Shown here piece after piece: positions 24,718-36,585 of a stretch of 64,000 nt of DNA. Under the pieces are notes generated by a model. It searched no databases. It saw only the letters and a program-made list of their open reading frames with translations, and was not told the DNA's origin. The position numbers and the translations under genes were made by a program. The stretch is taken from positions 21,787,319 to 21,851,318 of the forward strand of contig CM043792.1 of the NCBI GenBank assembly GCA_023974075.1, read 5' to 3'. The first letter of the stretch is position 1. Each line of letters starts with the position of its first letter. This DNA is from Chaenocephalus aceratus (Eukaryota; Chordata; Actinopteri; Perciformes; Channichthyidae).

Positions 24718-25680
24718 TGAACTGCTTTGGACTGACCTCCATCTGACCCTCAACCTAAGGCCACACTGTAGTGGTAACTGTGACCTTACGATACTTTTTA
24801 CAACATCGGCTCAGCTGTGATTCATCTTATTCCCCTTCTTCAACTTTACTCAATGGTTTTGCAATGTCATACTCAAACCTGCAATAACTGATTGTTTTGG
24901 CCACTTAGCGACAGCAAAAGCTCAGTAAACAGAGCAATTACATAAGGTCAGACTTTCAGATGATGTGGTGAACGTTTTAACACTTTAATTCTTACAAATC
25001 CAGCAGGTATGAAGCAACATTGTCATTCATGTGTAGCGGCACATTTACAATCTAGTCTGTTTAGGGTCTCTACCAAGTTCAGAGGGAAACATGTATCTCT
25101 TTAGCTGCTAAGTGTTTACTTTAGCTTGTTGCTAAATCTGTCTGTGTGCTGATTGTTGCTGAGCAGGTAGCATACTGTGGGTTTTTAGAGTTTATTTATG
25201 GAGAACTTGGGCCAAAAATTGCGCTATGAGAGATTGAAACACAACAGTAAGATGTGGGCTGGAAAGCTAAACAATGAGTTGAAACTGTATAAAGCTAATG
25301 TTAAGCCAATGGGAGCTGCACATTTTTTTAAAGTGTCACTTTAAAGATGATTACAGGCATTGAAACCTTTCAAGCTAATTACAATTCACTTCTTAAATAA
25401 TACTGATTTGGGTCCAGGGTCATCATCAGTCCATGCCTATAACCCAGTTATATGTGTTTTTTTCATTCAGTGAGAATGAATGCACAGTCAGTTTCAGGAA
25501 CTACCAAGAGAAACAGGAGTGAAGGAGGAGTGGGGAGAAGAATCATCCCCTTAAACTTAAAATATTCAATCTGGGGGCGATTCCCCTAAACGTAGGCTAC
25601 TTAAATCCCTCCACTCTTCTGTGAAATAAACATTATTCAAGAGTTAAAGTCTAATTCTTTAGTTGTTTCTCATCACTTAC
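24718..25680. other. Intergenic DNA, end of R1 copy then unassigned
   Basis: Up to about 24960 this is repeat R1. From 24960 to 25680 I see no gene, no recognisable repeat termini and only short open frames. Confidence 0.5.
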
Positions 25681-25683
25681 TTA

Positions 25684-26281
25684 CGGCCCGTCTACACTAC
25701 AGGCATCAACAAATCTTGAAACTGGGCGTGTCTGAGGCTTGGCGATTTCTCGCGCCCAAGGCGACAAACAACCAATCAGGAATCTCCCGCCCGCCCCCGG
25801 CATACAAAGCAATAGCAATGTTAAAACGAAGTAAACTGGATATAAACTCCCCAAACAGGCGAAAACCTACCAGTTTCACCCACTGTCTCTGCCACCTCCC
25901 TCCATGCCTGGTTCCTCCGGTTTGTATCCCGGTAAATAGTTCTGGTCGTAAAGAACCGGGTGATTTGCTACCGTAATTTCTCGTTTGGAATATGAGGAAA
26001 TGAACTGGCTCTCCCAGCTTGCACGCGGTTTGATTGGCTAGCGCTTGTACTGGCGGGATTTGCATAAACGGGATTTGATTGGCTGATGCCAGCTTCGAAA
26101 GCATCGGGAGCATCAAAAGTTAAACATTGATCAACTTTTGATGCTCACAAAGCTTGCAAAGCCATGCCATGCTCCCCACAATGCAGTTCGGCAAAGATTC
26201 AAAATCTTCTACGTCACCCCATTCAAATGAATGGGCGAAGCGTTGAAAGCATTTTTCGATGCCTGTAGTGTAGACGGGGCG
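25684..26281. mobile_element. PIF/Harbinger-type element, target duplication TTA
   Basis: The ends CGGCCCGTCTACACTACAGG and CCTGTAGTGTAGACGGGGCG are inverted repeats, and TTA flanks both sides (25681-25683, 26282-26284). The minus strand carries a worn MADF (Myb/SANT-like) segment of the kind encoded by Harbinger accessory genes. At 598 bp it is non-autonomous. Confidence 0.85.
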
Positions 26282-26284
26282 TTA

Positions 26285-26984
26285 TGAGCATAACTTGATG
26301 GCTCCTCTGTTGGAAAGTTAGGAAAAATATCTGGGTTTTGGGTCCTCCCGTGTTGATTCTGGCTAGAAATAAGAAATCAAAGTGAGGGCATTGTGTGTGT
26401 AATGATTAGAGCTGATGATAATTAATGGAGGGAGAGAGAAAGAGAGAGGGTCATGTCATGACATGTCATGACATGTCATGACATGTCATGCCACAACCTG
26501 AGGGACAGTGAATGAGACACACACCCACGCACCCAAAGAAACACTCACACACGTGTGTTGAAGTGTAATTGTATCATAATATGTAAACATTTGAAATGAA
26601 TTAAATTGAATTGAATTGAGAGAGAGTATGTGTGAATATCTGCTGTGGCTGCTTCACTGCCTTACATCATATTTGGCCACAAACTGTCTTCTGGCCACTC
26701 TGGCAAATATTTCCACTCTTTTCCATAGTTGAGCATTTTTGCTTGGTTGCTTTTCCACAGTTCTGTAAACCAGGCATGGAGACAGTCGGAGCACCTAGGA
26801 ACATAGTAAAACCAACTTGTAATGACTCATGTACTCGGTGTGTTTAAGGACAATTCATACTTTTATTTCCCCTATCTTTGGAGATAAGGAACATTCCCAA
26901 ATTGTTAGAAGCATGACTCTTAATCAAAGGGGAAGTTAATGAACACATGGACGACAACACAACTGCAGGGTGTGGATCAGAGAC
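26285..26984. other. Intergenic DNA with a short decamer repeat
   Basis: 26451-26491 consists of four tandem copies of a 10-mer of the type ATGTCATGAC, each largely self-complementary. The rest shows AG-rich and CA-rich patches and no supported gene. Confidence 0.6.
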
Positions 26985-26987
26985 CAA

Positions 26988-27522
26988 GGCCGTTTCTAAA
27001 TCGCGAGGATGCTGGCTTGGTAGTCGCGTACTTCCAAGTCACTTCCTTCAGAAACGAAGCAAATATGCTTCCAAGCCACGGCTTCGGAAAACGAAGTACA
27101 ATGTAATAGGCTAACAAGTGTGCCACTCTCTCTAACGGTTTCAACATAAACTGTACCAAAAATAAATACCTCACAATGTCTATCTAGTTATGAACTTGCT
27201 TTACTTTCACGGAACACATTTTTGGTGATAACAAACAAATGTAACAAAGTAACATATTTACCAACACATGTTCTACGCCACTATGCTTACATTTAAATGT
27301 GTGCTGCGTCGGTTCAGCAATTCTCCACAAAGGGTTTTTGAAATTTTAAGGACACGAAGTCTACCCATGTGCAGCCTCAAAATTTCCCCCAAACCAAGGA
27401 CGCGGCCTCGGTGGAATTCCAAGTATGCTGGATATTGGAACAGTCCTTCGGCGGCACTCAATGACGTAGTATCCTTGAAATATTGGCTTGGAAGCCAGAA
27501 TCCTCGAGATTGAGAAACGGCC
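26988..27522. mobile_element. MITE with 3-bp target duplication CAA
   Basis: The ends GGCCGTTTCTAAATC and GATTGAGAAACGGCC are inverted repeats. CAA is repeated at 26985-26987 and 27523-27525. A 3-bp duplication and GG...CC ends fit PIF/Harbinger. It has a 535-bp non-coding interior. Confidence 0.75.
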
Positions 27523-27798
27523 CAAGACACATTACAGGAAGTGACACATCTATTACCAAATTAGTTGAAATAAGCTTCCATTTATTTTTTGTTTACCAAA
27601 TGTGTACATTACCCACTACACAGGTGGGGAACCTCCGGCCCTCGGGCCGTAGACAATTTGGTACGGCCCTCGAGGTAATTTATAAACACACGCAAAAAAG
27701 AAAAAAATGTAAGAAATCTAGACCGCAAAAAGATTAAACAAGCGAGTGCCTGTTTTTCCTCGCCAAGGTCAGGGTCCTTGAACACAACACGAGCCTAA

Positions 27799-28391
27799 CG
27801 GCCCGTCCACACGGCGGCGTGCGTTGAAGCTTACAACGCTTCTGCCCATTCACTTTGAATGGGGTGACGTCACTTTTAGCCGAACTGCATTTTGGGAAGC
27901 GACATGGAGCGTTGCTGGCGTTGCTCGCTTCAAAAGTTGAGCAATGTTCAACTTTTGGCACCTCGGCAGAAGCGTCAGCCAATGAAATCCCGTTTATGCA
28001 AATCTGCCAGTACAAGCGCTAGCCAATCAAACCGCGTGTATGCTGGGAGAGACTACGCAGGTAATTTCCTCATATTCCAAAAAATGGAGGGAAAATTCAT
28101 TATAGCGGTAGTGAATCACCCGGTGCTGTATGATCAGTCTCTGTTCATCTACCGGGATACAAACCCGAGGAACCAGGCATGGAGGGAGGAGGCAGAGACA
28201 GTGGGTGAAACTGGTAGGTTTTTGCCTGTTTGGGGATTTTATATCCAGTTTACTTCTTTTTCACATTGCTATTGCTTTGTATGTCGGGGGCGGGAGATTC
28301 ATGTGATTGGTTGTTGGTCACGTTGGTCGCAAAAAATCCCCAAGCTTCAGACATGCCCACCGCCAAGCGTCAACACACGCTGCTGTGTGGT
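27799..28391 (+). mobile_element. Harbinger-type element with MADF-domain exon, right end truncated
   Basis: It starts CGGCCCGTCCACACGGCGGC after TAA. The frame from ATG 28084 reads MEGKFIIAVVNHPVLYDQSL, then YRDTNPRNQAWREEAETVGE, a MADF-like DNA-binding module, ending at a GT donor (ACTG|GTAGG). It is the counterpart, in the other orientation, of the worn copy in 25684-26281. The right terminus is cut off where the TAGTGATG element begins. Confidence 0.75.
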
Positions 28392-30272
28392 TCTAGTGAT
28401 GGGAATTCCGGCTCTTCTTGGTGAGTCGGATCATTTGGCTCGGCTCACCAAGAAGAGCCGGCTCTTTCGGCTCCCAAAGGGCTCTTCAGTTTGCCACATA
28501 TTATACCTTTTAATTAAATCAAATGTAGCCCTGTTTTGACTAATGAATGATGTATATGTGTACACATATATCACTTAAATTATTCAATACATCCTTTGTA
28601 CTGAAGTATTCAAAAGTAAAAATTACATGTTTAATATAAATTATTTGCTGTGGCCAATTGTTTTCATTGCATTTACAGACCCGTGTAACTCTCTGATACC
28701 ACCCAATGAATGCATTGACTTGCTTGTAGAACCACGCTACACAAAACAGATAGCAACACCTATAAAAACTATTTTAAAAAAGGGGCTACTGTATCAACCT
28801 ATATAAAGTATATAAATATAGTTTTTCTCCCTGCAGGAGAGGGGAGCGTGCTTTGAGATCAGCTGCTAGGCTGCAGCGGGGAGAAGAGGGGGACAAAAAG
28901 AGATCTCCGTCCTCCGTGTTTTATTCTTATAGAAGTAAGAAGAGAAGTAATGGGGCAGAAACCCTCCTTTTTACGCAGCGGTGCCAGACAGCGACACATA
29001 TTCAGTTGCCAGTTACTTTTGGCATTAGGGCAGGGATATCTAGATACTTTCCAAGGTTTGACATAATGAATTGTGCTACTTTTAAAGCAAGCAACGATGT
29101 TTTCAAATCTGTAATCAAAAAGCTCCTCAAAAACACTATAGAAGCTGTTCCTGCCGTTGTTACGTTAGTTCAAACAGTAACAACGGACTACTTTTCTTAG
29201 CGGATGCATGTCAATTTAAATCAATACATAAAACTATTTTTTAAATCAATAAAATATTTTTCTAAATCCATAAAAGCATTTCAATTATTATTGGGAGTCA
29301 TGTCGTTACTTTGTTGAGAATGTGGCCATGTGTAATAAGCGGGATAATGTCCACATTGCACATTGCATAATGTGCCTTCTTGCCGATCTAGATCCCTCCG
29401 CAAAAACAAAACAAAAAACGGCTCGTTTGCGGGCGAGAGCCGGCTCCCGTCGTTCACTATAGGATCCGCCCCTATACGATCCGCCCCTATACGATCCGCC
29501 TCCTTGCTGCGGTCTGCAGCCAGACTCTATAGAGAGGTGAAGTCCCTCCATTTCCGGGAGCCTCCATGGGACCCCGGAAGCGTACAATTATACATTGAAG
29601 TCAATGGAGAGAGAAAGGTTATCTTTTGATCCCGTTTGAATTGTGCCACGAATGACACATATGATGTTTGTCAATTTAAAAGAATATTTTGCAAGTCAAA
29701 AAAATAAAAATGTGTCGTAAAACTGTGAAGTTACACTTTTTTTTGTGTGAAACCGCTGAGTGAACTACAGGTCTCTGGTCTCGCACAATACGCGTCACCA
29801 TCACAAAGACGGCCGTCACGTTAGCAAATTTCACCTGTTTCTTTCAGAATGAGAATAAAAGTATAAAACGAGGTGAACATCACTACAAGTCTGGACACGT
29901 TGAGAGCTGTACATACACGAAAGGGGAGTTAGTCGGTTCTGTAAGAGCAGCGGGACCGGCTTTACAAGATGTTGGTGAGTAATATGAGTGCAATGTGTAA
30001 CGTTAATGTCAGCTAGCTAACATTAGCTAACAAGGTACACTAACGTGTTTTGTTTCAGGAACTAGTTTTCTCCTTAAGAACTTCGTGGTCTCTGTGTATG
30101 CTGTGGATAACATTAGTGTTCACAAGAACAAGGTACACTCCCGTGTTTTGTTTTAGTTGCTCTTCAGATTGAAGCGGCCAGTTTTATATCGACTATACAG
30201 TATAGTCTATGCTGTATGTGTGATCTCCTTTTACATCTCGTTGTGTCATTTGAGTTTATTTGCTGTGTGTAG

Positions 30273-30562
30273 ATTCAAGGATTTTGGTGACATGAACATG
30301 ACCATCGCGGAGGCAGTCCAGTTACCATCCTTCTGTCTCCGTGAGGAGGGTGGGTCATATATCACCCATACTGGCACTAGTCCAAGGGCAGCTGCACATC
30401 ACAGACCGGAGTCTCTGCTATTTTGTTGTGTGGACCACGAAGGAGGCGATCATCATCCTCATCCCCAAAGACCCTGCATGGCATGGAAATCTCCTCCTCC
30501 TGGAGAACTTCTACAGCCAGCATATGCTCCCTGTGTTGGCCAGTAGAGTGGAGGACATTTAA
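30273..30562 (+). pseudogene. YqaJ/lambda-exonuclease-like last-exon remnant
   Basis: After a TTGCTGTGTGTAG acceptor the frame includes VQGQLHITDRSLCYFVVWTT, then IIILIPKDPAWHGNLLLLEN and FYSQHMLPVL, ending at a TAA with AATAAA-like sequence close behind (TTTAAATAAAC). The VQGQL...FVVW block is the signature of YqaJ-type recombinase nucleases carried by several fish DNA transposons. The upstream catalytic part is missing or frameshifted. Confidence 0.65.
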
Positions 30563-31626
30563 ATAAACATACTCTTAACACCCTCAGACTCGGCGTTGTG
30601 TTTCGTATGTGTGATGGGGTGTTATGCAGAGGGGAGGAAAACACAGCAGCAGCACATTGCAGATTGGGATTGTGGTGGAGACGCTGAGCAGTTATTTAAT
30701 TGTTGCATGTAATTATTATTATACTGCGTGCTTCTTAGTTATTCCATCTTTTGCTGTAACATGGATCTGTATGTAACTCTATATTTACTTGTTATTTACC
30801 ACACTCCCTTCTACATCATACACCATCATTATACATGATGGTGTATATAGGATATATATATTTGTATACATATCTGTAAATTGTATAATTTTATTTTTCG
30901 TATTTGGGATTGTTGGAAACGTCTTTTTGATCTCTGTCTATAAACACAAACTGAGTAAGATTGACAATAAAGTTGACTTTGAAAAAAAAATATATTCTTT
31001 ATGAAAATAGTTGACTGTTGGCGAAATGAATCCAAATTAAATGTTGGACTGAACTACAACTACGCCTTTAAATCTCTACGGACTGTTCTTCAGTGGGATG
31101 GCAAGTTCCTATCTTTAAACATTTATTAGTTTTTTCTCAGAACAGATTTGATTTTCTGAAGTTAATTTAACTTTGGCGACCATGTAAGGTCATTATTAAA
31201 AGGTACAATCAATTTGTTTAGGGTTGACTAAAATAATGAAAAACATTTCATTTGGATAATTTACTGACAGAATAAGAAACTCAATAATGCTCTACTCACC
31301 TGTTCCCTTTTTATAAAGTGAAACAGTTGAAACGATAGATTTTAGTAAACTTAAAAACAACCTTCTCCAAAAGCTATCAAGGAATATACCGAATACTTAT
31401 TTTAGAACTTTATTACATATTATTTGTATATAGTTTGAATGATCCATAATTGACAGAAGCTTGTGTTTACACTGACCTGTTACTCATATATTAATGTCTT
31501 TGTAACTTCTTTAAACCACTACCTCACTCATTTCTTTCATTCATCACGGTTCAGTAAACTAAGTGATACATGAACCAGTTTAATCATTATAATAACGTAG
31601 GATTGCAACTCTTTGAAACTGTAGGT

Positions 31627-31642
31627 GGCTCTTAAAAGAGCC
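31627..31642 (-). promoter_or_regulatory. Histone mRNA 3' stem-loop
   Basis: GGCTCTTTTAAGAGCC on the minus strand forms the canonical six-base-pair stem and four-base loop bound by SLBP, followed by ACCTACAG and a purine-rich AAAGAG stretch in the histone-downstream-element position. It lies about 33 nt after the H3 stop codon, as in replication-dependent histone genes. Confidence 0.9.
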
Positions 31643-31674
31643 GTTGTGTTTGGGTGTGCTGGTCTCGGGTCAGT

Positions 31675-31767
<93 letters not shown>

Positions 31768-33388
31768 CTACATGGATGTCGGTGCAGTCCACAATCATTG
31801 TGCAGTTGAAGGCAGAATGAATTTATTATTGACTCCGAATGAAGCACAACTTCATGTCATACAATACATTGACTTTATTTGTAATTGTGTAAAAAAATAA
31901 AGCATTGATTAGCAAGCAGGACCTGCAGGAACAGAGCACGGTGATGGATGGAGCTGAGAAGAGAGAAGAATAAAGAAAACAGTTCAACTTTATTATCGGA
32001 TATTCAAAATTCAATTTCAAAACAAGTTGCCGCTCCTACAGTTTTCTAGTGTGTAAAGATGATTTCACTTGACCTATGCAAAATATCACACTCAATACAT
32101 GTGTGTCTCTGGGGGGTGCATTGTGCCTTTGATGTATATAAATAATATACGATAACCAAATACTATTACGTACAGTGGAAATAAAGTTGCCAGAGCAGGT
32201 CAGTGTGCATGTTCCTCAGGGTCTCAGCAGTTACAGGTGAGGGGAAGGAAATAAAAGAGAAAAAGGTCAGTAACAACACTTTAAAGTAACAACACTTTGA
32301 ATAATTATCTCTTCTAATAATTTTCTCTCAGTAATCACTCAACTACTGTCTTTCCAACAAACAGATTGACTCACCCTTACTGTCATCACAATGAAACACG
32401 TCCAGAAGAATCTGTCATGCAAAGCTCCCTGCCTGCCTTCGACCCTCCCTGACTGCTTCCATAGCACCCGGTGGATGGCGCAGTAGGCTACTCTTCAAAT
32501 GTTTCATGAAATACTTACCATCATGACTACTCTTACTCTTACTTCATGTAATAAAATAATAACTTCATGGTAAGGCTACTAAAAATGACAAGGCTAAGTA
32601 ATATAATGTTAACTAACGTGCTCGCTACTCGTCGCTACTAGCTAGGTAGCTAACTTGACTATATATGTTCCATGCACAACATGTATATTACCTATGATAT
32701 TACCTGATATGTCTGATCCAGCGACTCCTGGTCCTTTCATCAGACGGGAATCGATAGAAAGAGCAAGTGGTATGATCACTTATGTGATTACAACCTGGTA
32801 CAAAGCACACATGCATCTTGTAAAAGTGAATTTATTTTTAGCAATCTCTTATTTATTGGAGGGAATAAATCAGTTATGAGATCTTCTTCTTCTTCGCTTT
32901 AATTACGAGTCGCAACCACTTGGAGCATTATCGCCTGTGACATCACTTACGCGAGCCAGAATGGGATTTGGGATTTGTAGTCTTTGTAGTCGCGTATTTT
33001 TCATAGTCTTATATTTCAACAGTTTTACGACAAAATGTGACTTTTTTGACATGGAACTTATTGTTTAAGATTGACAAACATCATATATGTAGTTCGTGGC
33101 ACAATTCAAACGGGATCAAAAGATACGTTTTCTCTCTCCATTGAATTCAATGTTAATTTTTTTTCGCTTCCGGGGTCCCATGGGCCGGAAGTAGATGGGC
33201 GTGACTTCGCCTCTCTATTGGTTTTTGCAGGGGGCTGATTCTGTGAGATGCAGCTGACCACGCCCCCCTGCAGGAGAGGGGAGCGTGCTCTGAGATCAGC
33301 TGCTAGGCTGCAGCGGGGAGAAGAGGGGGACAAAAAGAGATCTCCGTCCTCCGTGTTTTATTCTTTGAGAAGTAAGAAGAGAAGTAAT

Positions 33389-34029
33389 AGCCGCGTTCAC
33401 ACTGCGGTACTTTTCCCACAAAGGTTCATGCGAACTTAGTTCATGCAAACTCTTTAGTTCGCATGAACTAAGTACAGATCGCGTTCACACCAGAAAAAGT
33501 CCCTGGGGGTGGATTAGGCAAATGAAGCCGCTGACGTCACTTCTTCTTCTTCTGCTTTGGGTTTACTGGCAGGCCGCAACCCACTTCACGGCGTATACTG
33601 CCGCCCAAAGTCCCCGGCCGGAAGTCCCCGGAGTTGGGGACTGGCTTCAGTAGAAGCTGCTGGGAGTCCCAGCAGCTTCTACTGAAGCCTTCCGAGTAAA
33701 TCGCCAGAACGCCGACACCTCGTCATCTCCACCGCTCCCATGTTTTATTTTGTGTTGCCATAAGTTAGTTTCTCTGCGTTTCTGCGCTGGGCTAATGCTA
33801 ATGCTAATAATGCTAATGCGAGGATAATAAAATGGCGGCTTCACAAAACTTTTTGGGAGTTTTACGGGGCGTGGTTTGCAATTCGCCCAGCCAATCAGGA
33901 ATATAGCTCTTTTCTCAAAAAAGATTCGCATGAACTACTTTTAGTACCGGCTCTTTTTGGTGTGAACGCGATCATGAACTAAGTTCGCATGAACCTTTGT
34001 GGGAAAAGTACCGCAGTGTGAACGCGGCT
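33389..34029. mobile_element. Long-terminal-inverted-repeat MITE in module A
   Basis: The ends AGCCGCGTTCACACTGCGGT and ACCGCAGTGTGAACGCGGCT are perfect inverted repeats that extend with minor changes to about 60 bp. Module A at 28.95 kb lacks the insertion (GAAGTAATGGGGCAG). The interior contains a perfect 47-bp palindrome at 33643-33689. Confidence 0.85.
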
Positions 34030-34590
34030 ATTGGGGCAGAAACCCTCCTTTTTACTCAGCGGTCCAGACATAGACATCAAACGGTGACACATATTCAGTT
34101 GGCAGTTACTTTGGCATTAGGGCAGGGATATCTAGATACTTTCCAAGGTTTTACATAATGAATTGTGCACATTGTGCAAGCAACGATGTTTTCAAATCTG
34201 TAATCAAAAAGCTCCTCAAAAACACTATCGAAGCAGTTCCTTCCGTTGTTACGTTAGTTCAAACAGTAACAACGGACTACTTTTCTTAGCGGATGCATGT
34301 CAATTTAAATCAATACATATAACTATTTTTTAAATCAATAAAATTATTTTCTAAATCCATAAACGCATTTCAATTAATATTGGGAGTCATGTCGTTACTT
34401 TGTTGAGAATGTGGCCATGTGTAATAAGCGGGATAATGTGCACATTGCATAATGTGCCTTCATGCCGATCTAGATCCCTCCGCAAAAAAAACGGCTCGTT
34501 CGCGGGCGAGAGCCGGCTCCCGTCGTTCACTTAAAAGAGCCGGCTCTTTGAGCCGGCTCGTTCGCGAACTTCGCGACCGACACATCACTA

Positions 34591-36585
34591 CTGCCTGCTC
34601 AATTCATCCAGGGAACACAACTTGAAGCCGGCTGTGGCTGTTTGTTCTTCATGCTTATATATAGGACTATTGTGACTCGCTCTGCGGTTAAAACAGACGG
34701 TGCATGAATGCGGTAAGTGAAATTCGAGTGCTTTATTTATGTTGTAATGATTTTAATCAGCTACGTAATGAATGGTAAGGCTTGGGTTAGCATGTAAGCT
34801 AGTGGTAGCTACGTCTGTGCCAACGATGCTAATCGTAGCCTCCAAGTTAAAATCATAGACTGTATTAAAGGTTAAAACGAAATAGACAAGTGTTAAGCGT
34901 TAAGTGGGATAATACTGTTGAACAAACTGCTTCTGTTTGAGGTTGATAAAATAAGGTTACATCCTTGTAACTTAGAGATATTTTATTATGTAGGTAGAAA
35001 CTGTATGCATCGCTAAGGTTAATTTAAATTGGCTATGCTCAAGTATGTAGACAAGCTAATGTCGAAGTAGTGTATGTGAAATCAACCTCACAATAAGATG
35101 TGTGTATATTACAATTATTAATGTCATATTTCAAGATGATTACTTAGATATTACAATATGGTTGGTTGAGCTGGAGTTCATTATTGAGCTTTTACACGTT
35201 AACGTCACAGTCATCTGAAGAACCCAAACCTTGTTGTTTTTATTAATTGCATTACCAAATGGGTATCAAATAAACAGTAAGCATTGGTAACACAACTTCC
35301 AAAGTTACAGTAAAATAAAAAGGACCCCGACTCGGACAATACACAATCCAACATGTTCAACAGAAGAGAATCAGTTATTTTGTTTGTACACATGGTACTT
35401 TACATATATATCTGTTTGTTAAGGTGTCCAGGTGATGCAGAGAGTGAGAGACAGAACTGGACTCCTCACAGCAGTGAACTTCAGCACAGGTGCAAAGACT
35501 CTTTTTTTTCATACTGTACAAATAATCAAGAAAGATATTGGTTTAAATTAGGGATGCACGATATTGGTTTTTTGAAACCGATACCGATAACTTCCTGCTT
35601 CTCAAGAAAGAAAAAATTGTATTTTTTTTTCCTTGGCTGCCCCGTAGTTTCAGAGCGCATCGAGTTTAAAATACCATCAACAAGCTGATGCTGACAGCCC
35701 TGCTCCTGCTGCCCGCTTGCAGCAGACCACACTTCCACGCTCACCGGCAGGCACCGACTGGCCATCTGGAGGACCGGGAGGTTGTGTGTATGTGTGGCCC
35801 GAGCGAGAGAGAGACCTTACGTGCATTGTTGTTGTTAGCATCTGGTGCTAGCTAGCTGCGCTAACGGATATAAGGAGCTGTTTAAATGAAAACAGAGGAG
35901 CGACATTTCGCCACAACTGCGCCGAGCACTTGACTTTATGCAGGAAGCCAGACAGTGGGACATTGTACGAAAAGTCAGCACGGATAGTGCGCAACATGAT
36001 TGTAGCGTCCAGGCAGCTCCGGTTCGAGCATATGCCTTGAGTTGCACATAGCTCCAACGCCCATACCACCGACGACATGTTTGTTTACTGTCCGGGCTTC
36101 ACGGCCGCACACCATTTACGTCACAGCCAGGCATCTGTTAGGGAGCGCTGGATTTGTGAAGAACTCCCCTCTTCCTAAACCACTAATACCACAGTACTGG
36201 CAAAACGGGAGGAGCCGAGTGAAAAACAAGCGCCCCTCATCCCAATCCACCCTCACCGCAGTATTTTTTCTTTTTTTTTTACCCAAAAAATATATTTTAT
36301 GTTATCGGGGCTATTAATACTGGTATCGGGTTTATCGGGATGACGTCATAATTCCTAATATCGGACCGATAATTATCGTGCATCCCTAGTTTAAATGAAT
36401 GAAGTATTGACTTGAATACACTGATATACATTCCATTAAACAATACTAAATACTAGATCACCTACACATCAGTTAAGTTGAGGGTTTTTTCCATGCAAAA
36501 AGTTACATTTAGATGTTAACAAGCACTATGACTTTGTCAGCTTTCTAATTTAATGTATTGAAAGCAAATATATTTAACACACAGT
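34591..36585 (-). mobile_element. Truncated inverted copy of the 37981-43445 element
   Basis: 34591-35548 and 36397-36585 match, in reverse, 42948-42412, 39716-39257 and 38236-38063 (for example ACTTGAAGCCGGC, CATGTTCAACAGAAGAGAATC and AGGGTTTTTTCCATGCAAAA). The copy lacks both termini found in the right-hand copy. hAT 35549-36388 is inserted in it. Confidence 0.85.
35549..36388. mobile_element. hAT element with target duplication GTTTAAAT
   Basis: The ends TAGGGATGCACGATA and TATCGTGCATCCCTA are inverted. GTTTAAAT occurs at 35541-35548 and 36389-36396, and the inverted relative near 39.28 kb has the site once. The 840-bp body has no transposase. Confidence 0.92.

Larger units (their letters stand above)
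19920..24960 (+). repeat. Repeat copy R1, split by nested insertions
   Basis: Pieces 19975-20202, 23096-23305, 23790-23806 and 24712-24960 align in order with the continuous copy at 57302-58090. They start with (GT)n and TCACCAAGTCAGA, pass AACTGCTTTGGACTGACCTC, and end near GCAATTACATAAG. The intervening blocks are later insertions described separately. Confidence 0.85.
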
